A stretch of DNA of 64,000 nt from Carposina sasakii (taxonomy: Eukaryota > Arthropoda > Insecta > Lepidoptera > Carposinidae): NCBI GenBank assembly GCA_014607495.2, contig CP053171.1, positions 2,232,001-2,296,000 of the forward strand, given 5' to 3'. Below are positions 43,356 through 56,381 of this stretch, piece by piece. Below the pieces are notes generated by a model. The model ran no database searches. It was not told where the DNA came from and saw only the letters and a program-made list of their open reading frames with translations. Made by a program: the position numbers and the translations under genes. Every line of letters begins with the position of its first letter. The first letter of the stretch is position 1.

Positions 43356-45227
43356 CTATAGTTTATATAGATAATATAGGAAGGTCAATCTTCAAGTGAG
43401 GCTTATGCTTGCTTCAAGCTAAATATCTCTATTAGGTATAACCATACCACGGCGCGGCGGCGGCAGCCTAAATATGTGGGGCCGTACTTATAAAAAAATA
43501 AGCATTGATTAGGCTAATAATATGACAGATATTCGATACATTTTGCTGCTAAGTCGTGCGTAATGGATACTTAACTTTACATACGGTTTATAAGTAGCAC
43601 CGATCTTGCATTTTGTTAATAATAGGCTGATTTTGCAACTTACCTACCTATAACTAGAGATAATTTCGAAATAGTCCATTAAATTCGTATTAGGTACTTG
43701 GGGATTAGACAATGGGGTAGTTTCCTACGGTTTCATCTTAATTAAATCTTATTCTTATTATAATAAATAATCAAAATCATACCTATCTGTAAAATAACAA
43801 TTTAATTAAGTGTCCAAATGAGGTAATAATAAGCCTTCAAAGTTTAGTAGGCAAGTCCATTTTTCAAATGTAAAATTAATTACATCACATGTCCACCTGC
43901 ATCATTTACAGCAACTTTTGTTTTATGACCAATTTTATAAACACAATATTTAAAATTGCTTAAAGGGTGACGTCACGTCGTGGTAGCCATTTATATGGAG
44001 CGTTTTTTGGCACGTCTAAAATTGTGATTTTGAAATCGTTAAATCCCGGAAAGTTTTCACGCTAGCGAAGTTTTTCTTTCGCAAATGTTTCTTTTATTTT
44101 ATGATCTTTCGATATAAATACAAATAAAAAAAAACTGTAAACGACCCTATTAGAACTATTTTAAAAGCGGCAGCGAAGTTCGCAAAGTTGTCGAAACATT
44201 TCAAACAGAACTTCAGAAACATCGTTAATATTCCTCTTTAACCTTTAATTTCCTCTTTAGTAGTTCTTGAAATTGACTGTTTTAATTTTGCCGACAGACG
44301 GATAAAGTCACTTCATAAGGCCATCATCCATTTTGCTATTTTAGTCGGAACCCTAAAAACGAAGACACAAAATAATCGATATAGAACATAAGATTCGCTG
44401 AATGGTTGGTTCAAGGAATGAATTTTATAACGGCACATCGATCACCCACTCCTTCATTCTAAAGGCGCGACTACACTCAACTATAAAATAACTTGATTTT
44501 CTATAAAATAACATGAAATTTTGCTGCTCTCTTGACGGATGAACCTTCTTCATTGTAAGGCAGGTGTGATGGATTGGAGAAGTTTGAAGTAAATTCAAAA
44601 AATTTAGAGAAACTATACAAAAAAAATAACGTTTTTTTCACACTGAGGTCCATGTGTTTTAATAAATAAGAATACTCATAACAAAATAAATTAATATTTG
44701 TGTTAGTAATCATCGTCACTTATCAACTTGTAATCGAGTTATAATTAGTGTCATCTCAGTTGAAAATACTTACAAATCGGTGAAATACTTACAGTTAGAT
44801 TATGATGACAGAAAAGAGGAATAAAGTTCTTTCAAACAGAATATTTCTAGAAACAACCATTAAATTAGGTATAAGAAAGAAAGAAATAATAAAATTAACG
44901 TCTAATAATATAGTTCAATATTCTAAAACAGTACCTACTACTATACTTTTTTTTACTTAAATAAAGTGACTGAACTTCAAGAAGAATCTAGCTGACTTTG
45001 AAAAAAGTTTCAAACTTACAGATTACCCAATACCCATAGCGTCTTTTTATATATTTACTTACATACAGAAAAGCGAAATTTTAGTCATAAAAATAATCCG
45101 ACGATTAGAGAAACAACATAATACCTAATAAATTAAGTAAGTATTTATTAACTTATGCTTGACAGACCGTTACATGTACTTACTGTGCACTGATGACTAA
45201 AGCTGGCTACACATCCAGACTGTGTAC

Positions 45228-45352
45228 ATCATCATCAGCCTATTGCAGTCCACTGCTGGACGTAGGCCTCCCCCAGGGCACACCACAAGACTGCCATATG
45301 GGGGGTATTTGCCCATAGTCACCACGCTGGGCAGGCGGGTTGGTGACCAGAC
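45228..45352 (-). mobile_element. 3' end fragment of an RTE/BovB-like LINE
   Basis: CATCAGCCTATTGCAGTCCA then CTGCTGGACGTAGGCCTCCC and the GTCACCACGCTGGGCAGGCG block. Confidence 0.65.
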
Positions 45353-45699
45353 TGTGTACAGCCGACAATAAATAATCCGGTCGGTTTTCTAAAGACGGTG
45401 TAGCATAGCATACGAGTAGGAGACATAGCAAGTAACAAGTTGGATTGTGCTACATGGGGTTAATAGTATCAGATTATAATCTTAATACGAGATGATACTT
45501 ACTATTAACCCTCGTGTAGTAGAGTATAGGTACCTTTAATTTAGCAGAGATGCAAGCAATGCTAAGGTAGGTATCTGCTATATCTTTGTTTTTCCTAGCG
45601 GACCGATTTTTAGTCGGACGTGTACAGCACACTATAGTCTGCTTCGTCTAGCGAAATAATTACAAATTACATTAAATACATTTCATTAATCTATTAAAA

Positions 45700-45802
45700 A
45701 TTGGCTCAGTGGTAAGAGCGCTGGCACGGAATGCAGAGGTCGTGGGTTTGATTCCCACCCGGGTGAGGAATTTTTTCCATTTCTTTATTAATAATTTTAA
45801 TC
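45700..45802 (+). mobile_element. tRNA-derived SINE, family 3
   Basis: TGGCTCAGTGGTAAGAGCGC fits box A; GTGGGTTTGATTCCCACCCG fits box B; the tail is TTTTTTCCATTTCTTTATTA then ATAATTTTA. There is no acceptor-stem pairing, so it is not a functional tRNA gene. Confidence 0.7.
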
Positions 45803-45843
45803 TATTAAAAATGTTAAACATGTTGAAAACGAATCCAAGTTTT

Positions 45844-47040
45844 TCATGATAATATTATATTTATGCCTTTGTTAACGTCTTTACTTACATTATAGGGTAT
45901 TTTTTTGCTGTGTAAGGGATCCCTTGTGGGAAAACAAGGGGGAGAGGCTGTCATTTTTTCATGTTTCAATTTCTTGTTCAGAGCTTGGAATCCAAGAGGA
46001 GATACCAAATCCCTGGTCTCAGATGAATGATATGGGTAGGTGATGCGCTCTCGCCATCTATCCAGGTGATTTGAACTATTTTTTTTACTTTTAATAGTTG
46101 TCAGAAAATCCTTCATTAACAAATAAGTTCTGTTGTAAGTATGTAATTGTTAAATGAAAGATTTAATTTCAATTGTAAGTGGGGTTAAGAATATCAAGTT
46201 CTATAAAAAAATCTACCTAACCTGACTTATCTTACGGGACAGCCCACCAGTTCTATTCGATCATATTATTTTTTTGTGGTTGCACAAAACTGCGCAATTC
46301 TCTGCCAGTCGCAACTGTGATGGATGACTACAGATTGTGACAGATAACCTCGATTCCGAATTTCGCACAAAACTGCATCAAAAACGGTTTAATCAAGTCC
46401 ATTGTATCTGAATAATACGTGTAACTTCATTTGTTTTGATTGATATTTTCGGTTCTGTGGTTACTTACTTGACAGCATGCCACGGAAACCTTGCCAGATA
46501 TAAAAAGATGACCAATTGATATAATAACTTATAAAAATAATGTTTTTTGTATTCTTTTACATTCTTTCCATTTATAGGTATACTCGTATTGTAGTAATAC
46601 AGGGAAGTTTTTCTCACATGACCAAAGGTAGAGAGATGGCTTAAAACGTCTTACAGCGAAAACCTAAATATAAAGTACCTAAGCTTCTATATTGTCTAAG
46701 CTTGTATGAAAATGTAGCTATATTTATTAAAATTTGTAGTTACTGCTTAAAAAATATTTTTAGTAAAACGATACATTTGGCAACTGCAATTTTAAAATAA
46801 AATGTTAATTTCCTAGGTTTTTTTTACTTATTTTATCTATGTAATTGGATTGTTTTTATAACTTTAATGCTATACCTAGCGTGTGCTTAAAGAACACATA
46901 GCTATCCTAAAAACATTTGTAACAACAAATAAAACGTCATTAATTTTAGATAAATCAACAATAGATATAATTTTTAAATAATCAGTCACCTTTGACTTAA
47001 ATGTAAAAATAACACAATAGGCAAACTTCAACAGAAACCA
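45844..47040. other. Upstream flank of the huckebein-like gene, no gene seen
   Basis: AT-rich. Shares GAGGAGATACCAAATCCCTG at about 45998 with 21157, a dispersed repeat fragment. Nothing else recognised. Confidence 0.35.
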
Positions 47041-47041
47041 G

Positions 47042-47340
47042 TCAACAAAAATTGCCAATGACTATCAATTTATTGCAAACGCCAAAGAAAATTAATATTA
47101 ACATTTCCCTAACAACTGTATGGGGAATAATAAATTGTTTAGTCTCCCATAAATCGGAGAGCGAACAAAGCCCTCTATATACACGACCACATGCACAAGC
47201 CGTCACCATTGAGCACGCCACCGAGGCTTCCATAACCGCATCAATAGTAGAAACCATTAAAACAAACGATGCAGCTGCGGTATCATCCACTCATCCATGA
47301 CGGTCGGCCCCCGGGCCCGCCCCTGGACTCCGCACCAAAA
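47042..47340. other. Unexplained open/GC-rich stretch upstream of the zinc-finger gene
   Basis: Open on both strands for about 80 codons (47052-47300 plus, 47042-47290 minus) and followed by the GC-rich CGGCCCCCGGGCCCGCCCCT. Neither frame resembles a known protein. It could be a regulatory region or unannotated exon about 300 bp upstream of the promoter. Confidence 0.25.
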
Positions 47341-47613
47341 TCAACATAAATAACAATACACACCCCTATCTTAGACACTATGACAGCTAAACATCTAAAA
47401 CGATTCAAGTACAACTCAAAAATCATACAAAAATCTGTCTTAGGTTGCTATTGTAAAGCTTAGTTTACCTTTGAACAGAGGGATGCACGCAACAAAAAAA
47501 CATACGATGTTAAGTGAGCATCAATTGAAAAATATTTCGTCTCTTTCCCCCATTCAATGGCTAAGGGTATCCCTCTAGTCGGGGCTTTTATTAAATTTAT
47601 TGTTAAACCAATG

Positions 47614-47650
47614 TATATAAAAGTTGTTGAAATGAAAAAGGGTCTCAGTT
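47614..47650 (+). promoter_or_regulatory. TATA box and initiator of the huckebein-like gene
   Basis: TATATAAAAG at 47614-47623 and an arthropod initiator TCAGTT at 47645-47650. Counting the A at 47647 as +1 puts TATAAAAG at -31, the standard spacing. The predicted 5' UTR is 40 nt. Confidence 0.75.
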
Positions 47651-47686
47651 AGTGACTTGAATCGCGCGTGACAACTTCTTGCAAAA

Positions 47687-48673
47687 ATGATGTCCGTAGA
47701 CCAAACATATTCTAGACTCTTCAGGCCTTGGGACATTAGTGATACAAAAAATGACAAACAAATAACAAGTGATATTAAACCTGAAAAACACTTTGAATTA
47801 AAAACAAACAAAAGAACAACTGACGAAGTGAAAAGAGAAAATCGGTTAAGGAAAATTCGGGGTATATTGAAGAAAACGGAAAGAAATTTACATCAAGATG
47901 CTACAATATCGACAACAACCGGCGATGCTGAGGATTATGAGAAAACAAAGATACCTCCTGAAAATATCGAAGAAGTTGTTCAATCTCCTGTAGCAAGTTT
48001 AAGCATGTGTTGCGACAGGCTACTCGAAGAACCCGAAAAGAAGAAACCGTCAAACGAAAGTAGAAGCGAATCTTCAACGACAGCAAAACCGGCTGATATT
48101 CCATATTCTCCTACAATGTTACCTCCTTCCATGATGCCTTCATCAAATATGTATAATGGTTACTTACCGGACTATCTTCCTGTAACAGACATAGCTCAAA
48201 CCCTAGGGATCCCACCCACAGATCCATTGCTACTGGAATCCTTAGCTCAAGGTTACGCCATGGAATTGGAATACGCCAGAATAATCCAACAAGAAAACGA
48301 AGCGAAACTTCTACAATCAAGAAAGCAGCGACCAAAGAAATACAAATGTCCGCATTGTCAGGTCGGCTTTTCCAACAACGGACAGCTAAAAGGACATGTG
48401 AGGATACACACTGGGGAAAGACCGTTTAAATGTGATGAGAAGAATTGTGGTAAAACCTTTACGAGAAACGAAGAGTTGACAAGACATAAGAGGATACACT
48501 CCGGTGTTCGTCCATTCCCGTGCACAACGTGTGGAAAGAAATTTGGAAGGCGAGACCATTTGAAGAAGCACACTAGAACTCACTTTATGCAGGCTGAGAG
48601 AATGATGCCAGTTTTTGTTCCTTTATCCGCAGTGCCTCATGTCGGCGGGTTCCCATATCTCTACGGGTATTGA
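47687..48673 (+). CDS. hkb: Huckebein-like C2H2 zinc-finger transcriptional repressor
   Basis: 328 residues, one exon. The first ATG (47687, AAAA context) is chosen; a second ATG follows directly. FRPW at residues 12-15 is the Groucho co-repressor docking motif known from Huckebein. Three C2H2 fingers fill the C-terminus: C221/C224/H237/H241, C249/C254/H267/H271 and C279/C282/H295/H299, with HTGERPF and HSGVRPF linkers and an Sp/EGR-type GKTFTRNEELTRHKRIH second finger. The middle is Ser/Pro- and acid-rich. In flies Huckebein is a terminal gap repressor and also acts in gut and nervous system. The short TATA/initiator promoter and lack of introns suit a fast early gene. The alternative is another Sp/EGR-related factor, but FRPW argues for Huckebein. 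Confidence 0.85.
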   Translation: MMSVDQTYSRLFRPWDISDTKNDKQITSDIKPEKHFELKTNKRTTDEVKRENRLRKIRGILKKTERNLHQDATISTTTGDAEDYEKTKIPPENIEEVVQSPVASLSMCCDRLLEEPEKKKPSNESRSESSTTAKPADIPYSPTMLPPSMMPSSNMYNGYLPDYLPVTDIAQTLGIPPTDPLLLESLAQGYAMELEYARIIQQENEAKLLQSRKQRPKKYKCPHCQVGFSNNGQLKGHVRIHTGERPFKCDEKNCGKTFTRNEELTRHKRIHSGVRPFPCTTCGKKFGRRDHLKKHTRTHFMQAERMMPVFVPLSAVPHVGGFPYLYGY

Positions 48674-49047
48674 AATAGAAAATCGATTAAATTCGGATAT
48701 TTGTTTTTCAAAACAGCTTTGCCAAAATCTGCAAGAAAGCAATGGCTTTTTTAATTGATTTCAATGTCTGTAAAAGTTTATAATCACTGCACCGACGCAG
48801 AAAGAGTAAAGAGAGAGAAAGCCGCAATACCAATGAAAAATAGAGACTGACGCCATCGGTATCAAGTACCTACTGATAATAATATCAATTTAATCCTTAT
48901 TTACTCGTAGGTATGCCCAATTCTAGAGAAAAAAAATATTGTAAATAGGTATCTGTTTGTATTTTAAATATTATTTTATTACTGTTAATTGTATATTGTA
49001 TTACTTACAATGTACTCTAGAGTTTATTAGAGTATAGTAGGCTTGTA

Positions 49048-49053
49048 AATAAA
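49048..49053 (+). terminator. Likely polyadenylation signal of the huckebein-like gene
   Basis: AATAAA about 375 bp after the stop codon in an AT-rich 3' region, followed by T-rich sequence. Confidence 0.5.
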
Positions 49054-49184
49054 TAACTGAAATTATTGAATAGGATAAAATATATTTTCGTACTGAAAAA
49101 GAATGGTAAAAAATAAAATAACTCATAAAAAGAAAAAGTTTTTAATTTACATATTTAAGTTACTTTGTCATTGTAATGACAATT

Positions 49185-49250
49185 ATCGTGATGATGAGGA
49201 GATTCCGTAGTTTTCGGGAACGTTGACGACCAAAAATCATCCTGTATAAT
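49185..49250. mobile_element. 3' fragment of the TA/CAGGG-type MITE of 28847-29527
   Basis: CGTGATGATGAGGAGATTCC then GGGAACGTTGACGACCAAAA and ATCATCCTGT. Confidence 0.65.
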
Positions 49251-49431
49251 GCAGGGATTTGGTATCTCCTATAATGTGCTCAGATAATGTGTCAAAAATG
49301 GCAGTTTAGGCCATGCCAGTTATTTGTTGTTTCATAAAATTGTATGCAATAGGCAAGAAAATGGTGTCATGTATATGAGGCTTTCCTCTCGCACCCTTAT
49401 CCTGCCTCGTAGAGTTTGACTCGGTAAGTAT

Positions 49432-49919
49432 ACAGGGTGTGTGTGACAGCCAGGCAAATACTGAGATACTGAACAAGTACCATTGTTTTATTTAATATTC
49501 GTAACACTGTCGTATAACTCAAGTAATACTTGTAGGAAATTAATTTTTTATTTGATTATACGCAATTTTTGCTTTACGTGCCATTTATATCGGGCAACCC
49601 TGTGACTAGTTAAATTGGCTTATTGGTTATTGTGATACATTACTGTTTTTTGGATTACTTGTGACTCCTTTGGGGTTGATCAGTTAATTGAACTTTTTTG
49701 AGAGCAACTTATTTTTGAAAATTATTTATTGGTTAAAATTTTATTTTTGAGTAATTATTTAAGGGATACTTAAACGAACCACACTATTTTTTTCCTGAAA
49801 AAAAAAAAAAAACGGAAAATTTTGGAATTTTCCAGTGAAAATTTTCACTGGTTTTCATCTCAGAATCATGGTCTGACTCACCATATCAATATTTGCCTGG
49901 CTGTCACAAACATCCTGTA
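49432..49919. mobile_element. CAGGCAAATA foldback MITE, full copy
   Basis: Left ACAGGGTGTGTGTGACAGCC then AGGCAAATACTG; right ATATTTGCCTGGCTGTCACA then AACATCCTGT. The interior matches 33712-34193. Confidence 0.8.
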
Positions 49920-50019
49920 TATTGCCTATTGCAGGAACTTAATGTTGGCTTGGCTGTTTTTACTAAGTAAGTACACATATAAATCCTATGCTAATTCGTG
50001 GCTCCACTAGAATATACCA

Positions 50020-50190
50020 GCTGCATCTCCTTTCGTGCATACCATGAGAGTCGACTATGGAACTCAGGAGCAATCTCTCAGGCTATGAGCTAGCAACTCA
50101 TCATTGATCATTTACACCTCCTTCGTGATCCTGTGGTTTTGTCTAGGTACCCCTTTTTGAGAACACTACCGTGTGTATCTATGTAAATAT
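50020..50190 (-). mobile_element. Common TCGTAAGAGTCGACTAAGG repeat
   Basis: CAGCTGCATCTCCTTTCGTG, ATGAGAGTCGACTATGGAAC and GATCATTTACACCTCCTTCG in family order. Confidence 0.55.
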
Positions 50191-50194
50191 ATAA

Positions 50195-53100
50195 TTTTTC
50201 ATGCCATCATAGTATAAAATGATTTTATTAATTATTCACAAGTTGTTTCCGCATCCGCCTACGTGGAATTATGAAACGTACGATTTTTTAAAATTATTTA
50301 CAGGTTAGTAATAGGTATTATTTATAAGAAAACCTTCTTCCTTATCCTTTCCCGGATATCCCGTAATTCTTTCAACAAATGTTCATCAGATATTAGTAGG
50401 TAGGTAGGCCATATATAACCTACCTACCTACTCACCTTCTATTAAGGTGTCAGACAGAGTTATTTTTCCATAGCTTAGGTATAATAAGTGTGGATTTAGA
50501 TTCTACGCTTATACACAAAGTTCATAGTTCATGTTTAAATAACATTTGACTATAATAGTCTCCTATAGAAAGAGGGTTATGTTTTTCGAGTGCATGTATT
50601 CTTTGGCACGCTCTAGAGCCCAAACTGGTTGCCATATAAGGTTTTGAGAGGGATCATTAGATTAGTCGTGAGAGTGACAGTGGATCTTAATTTTTACGCA
50701 TTCGTGTGTTTTTACCCGACTGCGCGACGCAAAGGAGTGGTACGAGTATGTATGTATGTATTTTCTTTAAATAAATATGTATTCCATTCCATTTTCATTA
50801 TCTTGTGTACCTACCTACCTTTTCATTCTCTAGCCTATCTACTTATGATCCACGTGGACGGAATCTCAACGAACTTGACCCGTATCTTAACAAATGATAT
50901 TTAAGTTTTTTTTTACAATATACTTTCAATGACAATACTTATTCCTTCGTCGTAATAAAATATAGGAAATAACTTAAGAATTGCCTCCTAAGGCCCTATG
51001 TTAGGACGTCTCATTCATTAAAAGATCGATGGCTATCCAATCGATCTATTCATTCATTCAATTTAAAGAGATCCCTAATCGAGTACGGACTTCCGTTTCA
51101 TTCAACGGACAAAGGATATAAATAAACAATTTGCAGTTGGAAATATTTTGACTTTGCGTTATTTGTTGTGCAAAAAAGCACACTTGGTTGCAACAAAGTG
51201 TATATTCCAAGAAGAATGGAAAAAAACTGCATAAAATGCATATGATTGTTTTCTTTATGTGTGTCTTTGCCTATTATTAAGTACTGATATATAAAAATGT
51301 ACTCATATTTATTAACAAAATATAATAGTTTTTATTTTAACTAGGTAGAAGGTCTAGGGGCCCTATTCTAATAAAAAAAATAATTCATTGATGACTTTAA
51401 ATGAACACACTGTTTAAGAATTTATTATTTATTTAGGATCTGAGTACCTAGTTAACTTTTGAAATAATAGATTCATTAGAAGGAGTTATAGGTATAAGCA
51501 TGAACGTATAAATAACGGACAGAGTGTTGTCACTACACGAAGTGAAGCATTCATAGTAAGCTCAGTAACGTAGTAGGAATGTGTATAGACGCGTTATCCA
51601 CCCACACATACAAACCATAGTAAGCTCGGCGCCTTCCAGAAAAACAGCACACATACACAACACGCCGCCATTACGGTGTTTCAACCTGTGCAGTGACAGC
51701 ATTACGTTCGTTGTTCTTTATACGTTCATAGGTATAAGGTATTTCTTTTTATGTTCCTCTGGACCATACCAGTCATTTGTTGCTTTAAAAATTTTGCAAC
51801 AGGCAATAACATAGTATGAAGTAAATAAGATTTAATTCAATTTAAATACGCAACAGAATACGTAATAAATAAATCATACATACCTGTCAACAATTTATAC
51901 AAATTCCGACTGTTACTAGCAAATTAGATATTTTCTCACGTGCACAAGAACTGCCCTAAATATCGAAAAGGAACCATAGAAATTCGGAAGTCCGAATAAA
52001 GCCCAGCATGAGGCCTAGAGTCACTGCTGTTGATACAAATTCAATTTGGCAAGATGTAAATATTGTCATTGCCCCAGCATGCAGTCTTTATCAATACTAT
52101 TAGAAAATAACGAGCCTATTCAATATTATAAAGCTAATTTACTGTCATTAGAGTAAGCAAATAGGTAAGAAGTTTCAGTGTAGAGTTTGTATTATTTACA
52201 ACAAACAAGCGAGGCTCTATAAGATACCTACCCTAAGGACAAGCTTTATTGTACCTACTCTACCTGTTCTAACAAAGGTAGGTACTACATATATGTATCT
52301 TAGGTACGTTATAGCTAATATAAAAAAGTTTTGTAAAAGATCTAAGATATACTAAGGCCAGAATTCTGATATATTTTGTTATATATAACAGCTTGAGATT
52401 GTTAGCTTTTTCGCGATGAATGACAAACATTTGAAACTTTTGTATCATTCATAAAAACTGCTAGTTTTAAAAATGCACTATCCGACTTCCCACGTAAAAA
52501 ATGAACATAAAAAGTTGGTCAACACCGCCGCGATCGTAGGTGTGACGTCCAAAAAGCTCCCTTGTTCAAATAAATGGGATTATTATAATTCATCTTATAG
52601 GATAACCCGCCCTGATTCGAACAAATTCACAGAATAGACAAATTTATTGTGTGAATCGAAGCTTATAAGGTTTTTTCAGGTTGATCGAAAGCAGGTGCCC
52701 GCCGGACGAATGAATGAATGAACTTTTTAAAACCTCGAACGTTATTAATGACTGGAATGTAAACATTTTATTGTTTGTTGTTATTTGGACAAAAAGGTGT
52801 GCTGTGAAAAAAAATTGTGTAGTAGCTTGGTATACTTTACTTTGTATACTTTTCAAAATGTTTTCGCGCTTACGCTGCTACCTTAGTTAATGTTAGTTAG
52901 GTAATGTAAAGATTTGTTAATAGAGTAGTCAGGTACCTAGGTACTTTTCTAGTCTTCATAATCTAGTGCAGTCTTAAATTTGAGTAGGTATATGTAATGT
53001 AGAATAGCTAGCATGTATAATAATCAGTGTCGTTTGTAATAGAAACTATTTCGTAAGATTGTAGGTAGGTATGTTAAAGTCTCAATCAAAAAGGTACTTT

Positions 53101-56100
53101 TAATTTACCATAAAGAGAGGCAATAACAATAAATAAGGTGACTGTCCATCCCATGGGAACCGGGTAAGGTGCATCATGCATTCACGCCTCCGCAAATAGA
53201 GTTTTTGCAGTGGCCTACCTGATACGCTGGGGTGACTACATTTTAAGAGCACAATATAAAAACAGAAGCATAGCTGCCACTATTATGTCGAAAATAGAAG
53301 TGTGTGTTTGAAGAGGGACTTCAAACACACTCTGTATGCGAAAGTACCTATGTAGGAACTAATATCATATCATAGACGAGTCAAACAATTTTTCTATGCA
53401 AATGTAGGTACCTACATAAAGATGTTGTTTGTTTTTTTTTCTATATCTATCTCTAAATACCATACCATATAGGGGATGAATTGAGTACCCAATCGTGATA
53501 ATGGTTAATTTATTCAGATCCAAAAAGTGGCATTAAGAACTCTAACACCAAGCGTGTAGACTAGTGTAGGTACAGCCACACGGCAATGAAAGAATATAAT
53601 TAGAAACTTCAAATAAAAGTTTGGTAAATTACGGACATTATGGTCCCCCTACACTATCGAGTAAGTAAGCTACAAATCAATGCGGACAATGCAAATAGTA
53701 TTATTTACCGCGGTCATTACACAATACTCATTCATGAACGAACGTCACGATCGGATTCTCACGGATCGCACTAGTGTAGAGACACCTCTATTTGCGCAAT
53801 TCGTCGCGGCAGGTTGACTTTTGGCATGCATTTTTGATTTTTTACACGTTTGTAGAGTGTACAATCCGTAATATGATAATATATACGCTGATTTTCTATC
53901 CGTATCTAGTCTAGTACGAACGGAACTAAGCTACTAACATTGATTTTCTAAAAACAACTTGTAGGTACCTACACTTACTCATATTGTAGAAAAATATTAG
54001 TACTAAACGGTTTAACCATTTAGACTCATATTGTGAAAACACTGAAAATTTATTGTTTTAAAGTACCTACTTACCTACCTTGTTTTCTTATACACCTATA
54101 AATAGGTATCTAAGGGTAAATATACCTACCAATTAATATTCACAACGTATTTTAAAAATAAACTTGTAGTCTACTTATAAAGTCTTACGTTTGTACTCCT
54201 CTCGATTACAATTGTTGTTTTTTCTTGGCACAAAAATGATCGATTTGATCCGATTTTTGTGTTTGTTTAACGAACCATTGAGGGTGACGTTACCTACGCA
54301 CCTTTAAAGACTCCCACGACATTTCTTTATTGGAACAAAATTAAAATACTTTGTATTTTTTAAGGAAAAAACTTTTGTAAAGGTCTCTAAGTAAATTGAA
54401 AAGTTTCTCCAGTGTAGGTGGGTAAGTATTAAATACTTATGATACCTTCCTAATTACCTATTTAAATAATAAATCATATTTGATACTTTCATGCATGAAA
54501 CTGAGTAGCTATGTAAGAGAGAATGGGTACACCCACTACTTACTTTCTCTACCTAAACCAGTGGGAATTTAATCCATTTTAACTATGCATTGGATGATTG
54601 ATGAAGACCAATCTTAGCATAGCAGTTCTCTGGCGGTATGAGTGCCTTACCCTTACTTTAGTTTCATGCTTTATTCTTGATTCTATCTCCAAGTAACACA
54701 AATAATGCCAAGTTGAGTCTGGAGACTCAACTGGTGGACCACTTTAAGTTCCTATAAATGAAACGACAGTTTCTGCAATCGGGTGCGTGATGAATTAAAT
54801 AATTCGTCACATACACAAAAAAATATTATTGAATAACCGCAACATTAGGATCATTAGCGCAACAACAAATCAAACGCCATGGGTGGTAGCCATTTTGTCA
54901 TTTCACGTGCATAGATACTTCCGTTTTGTGGTCTTGCATCATTATTGGTATGAATATCGAGCATACGTCATATATTAATGATTACTTCACCCCCCGTGTA
55001 CGTTGGCTAATTTTAGCTATATCGACAGAATCGTGGTTTTCTTGTCAGGTAAGCAACATCTATCCGTAAATCGTTATTTACGATTAAAAAATATTGCCTT
55101 TAACTATTACATTTGGTATTAAAAAGCAATAGATCGAATCCTGTGCTGACGCGGGGCTTTACTAGAATAGGTAGGTACATCAGCTGCATCTACTTCCGGG
55201 CATGTCGTAAGAGTCCACTAAGGAGCTCTAGGGCATTCACTCAGGCGATGAGTTAGCAACTTGTCACTGATCTTTTACATCTAAACCTGTATAAATCGAT
55301 TTGATAATATGACGATTAGGTCAGTTACCTTACCTACGAAGTGTCAATCATACTTGACTTACAAATCGCAAATATCTAATTGTTCATTATCTAATCCAAA
55401 AAGTTTACTACTCGTAACTACTACAGCACCCATTAGAAAATCAAAACGTTTTCGACGCCATCAATAAATAACTAATAAATCAATCGATATAAAGCCATCC
55501 TCTATTGTGAAATTTAAGCGGTTATCAATGAAATTGGACAATAGCTCCGCGGTCGCGAAGACCACACGGGGTGAGAAATGAAATATTCGGCAAAACTGTG
55601 CGAGTGTTGATATAAGTTTTTATTTTAATGTGACCACCGAAGTTAGACCTGGACAGTGGGTACGCGCACGTTTATTTTATTATAAGATTTTATTTAGTTT
55701 CACCTGTTCCGTTGTCTGTAACCAAATCTTGCAAGTTATATTTGATCCACTTCCCGGTTTCCGATTGAGCCGAAATTTTGCATGTATAAGTCGGATAAAT
55801 GCAATAAATATTATTATGACATAGAGCTGATCTGATGATGGAGCTGGACGCTGGCCAATAGGAACTCCGTAACTAAACGACGCAACCCCATCGAGTTTGG
55901 GCTCGTTTGATTCGATCAGTTCATTTTATTAACAAAATTAAATAATAAAAGCTTGTTATAAAAAAAGGTTTTTTTAACTAAACTTTTTTAGGTATTAAGT
56001 ATATTTATTCAGTTCAAACATGGATATTAAATTGCTCTTGTACTGAAATTAACAGTGCTGGCAGATTTTTGCTAAACCAAAAAAGAGAGGCGATAAGGTC

Positions 56101-56190
56101 AGCCTAACACCGAAAAATACGCCAATAACCTAGTGATAAATATTATGTATATACATAGGTATATATACCCGGCTTTATTCATGAAATGAT
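50195..56190. other. Intergenic DNA between the huckebein-like gene and the ER protein gene
   Basis: No gene is supported. Contains a further common-repeat fragment at about 55175-55275 (minus), a dispersed ACCAGTCATTTGTTGC fragment at about 51768 shared with 49318, and many TAGGTA-rich stretches. Open frames are short and without domains. Confidence 0.4.
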
Positions 56191-56209
56191 TAAAATATTT
56201 TAAAAACTA

Positions 56210-56215
56210 TTTATT
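56210..56215 (-). terminator. Likely polyadenylation signal of the SIL1-like gene
   Basis: AATAAA on the minus strand about 165 bp beyond the stop codon. Confidence 0.45.
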
Positions 56216-56381
56216 TAACATCAAAACTAAAACATTACAATTACATTACAACTGTTACAATTGAACACAAACAAAAAAACTAAAATGTAGCCTTACATTT
56301 CTATTAAATTAGGAAAGTTTACTAATGACTAATTAAAAACAAAATCTACGAAGTTCTGAGCCATATTAAAATAGGTCGGAT

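Noticed and set aside
45705..45775. Possible tRNA gene
   Set aside because: Boxes A and B are present but no acceptor stem pairs, and the same sequence with its tail recurs near 27900, so it is a SINE.
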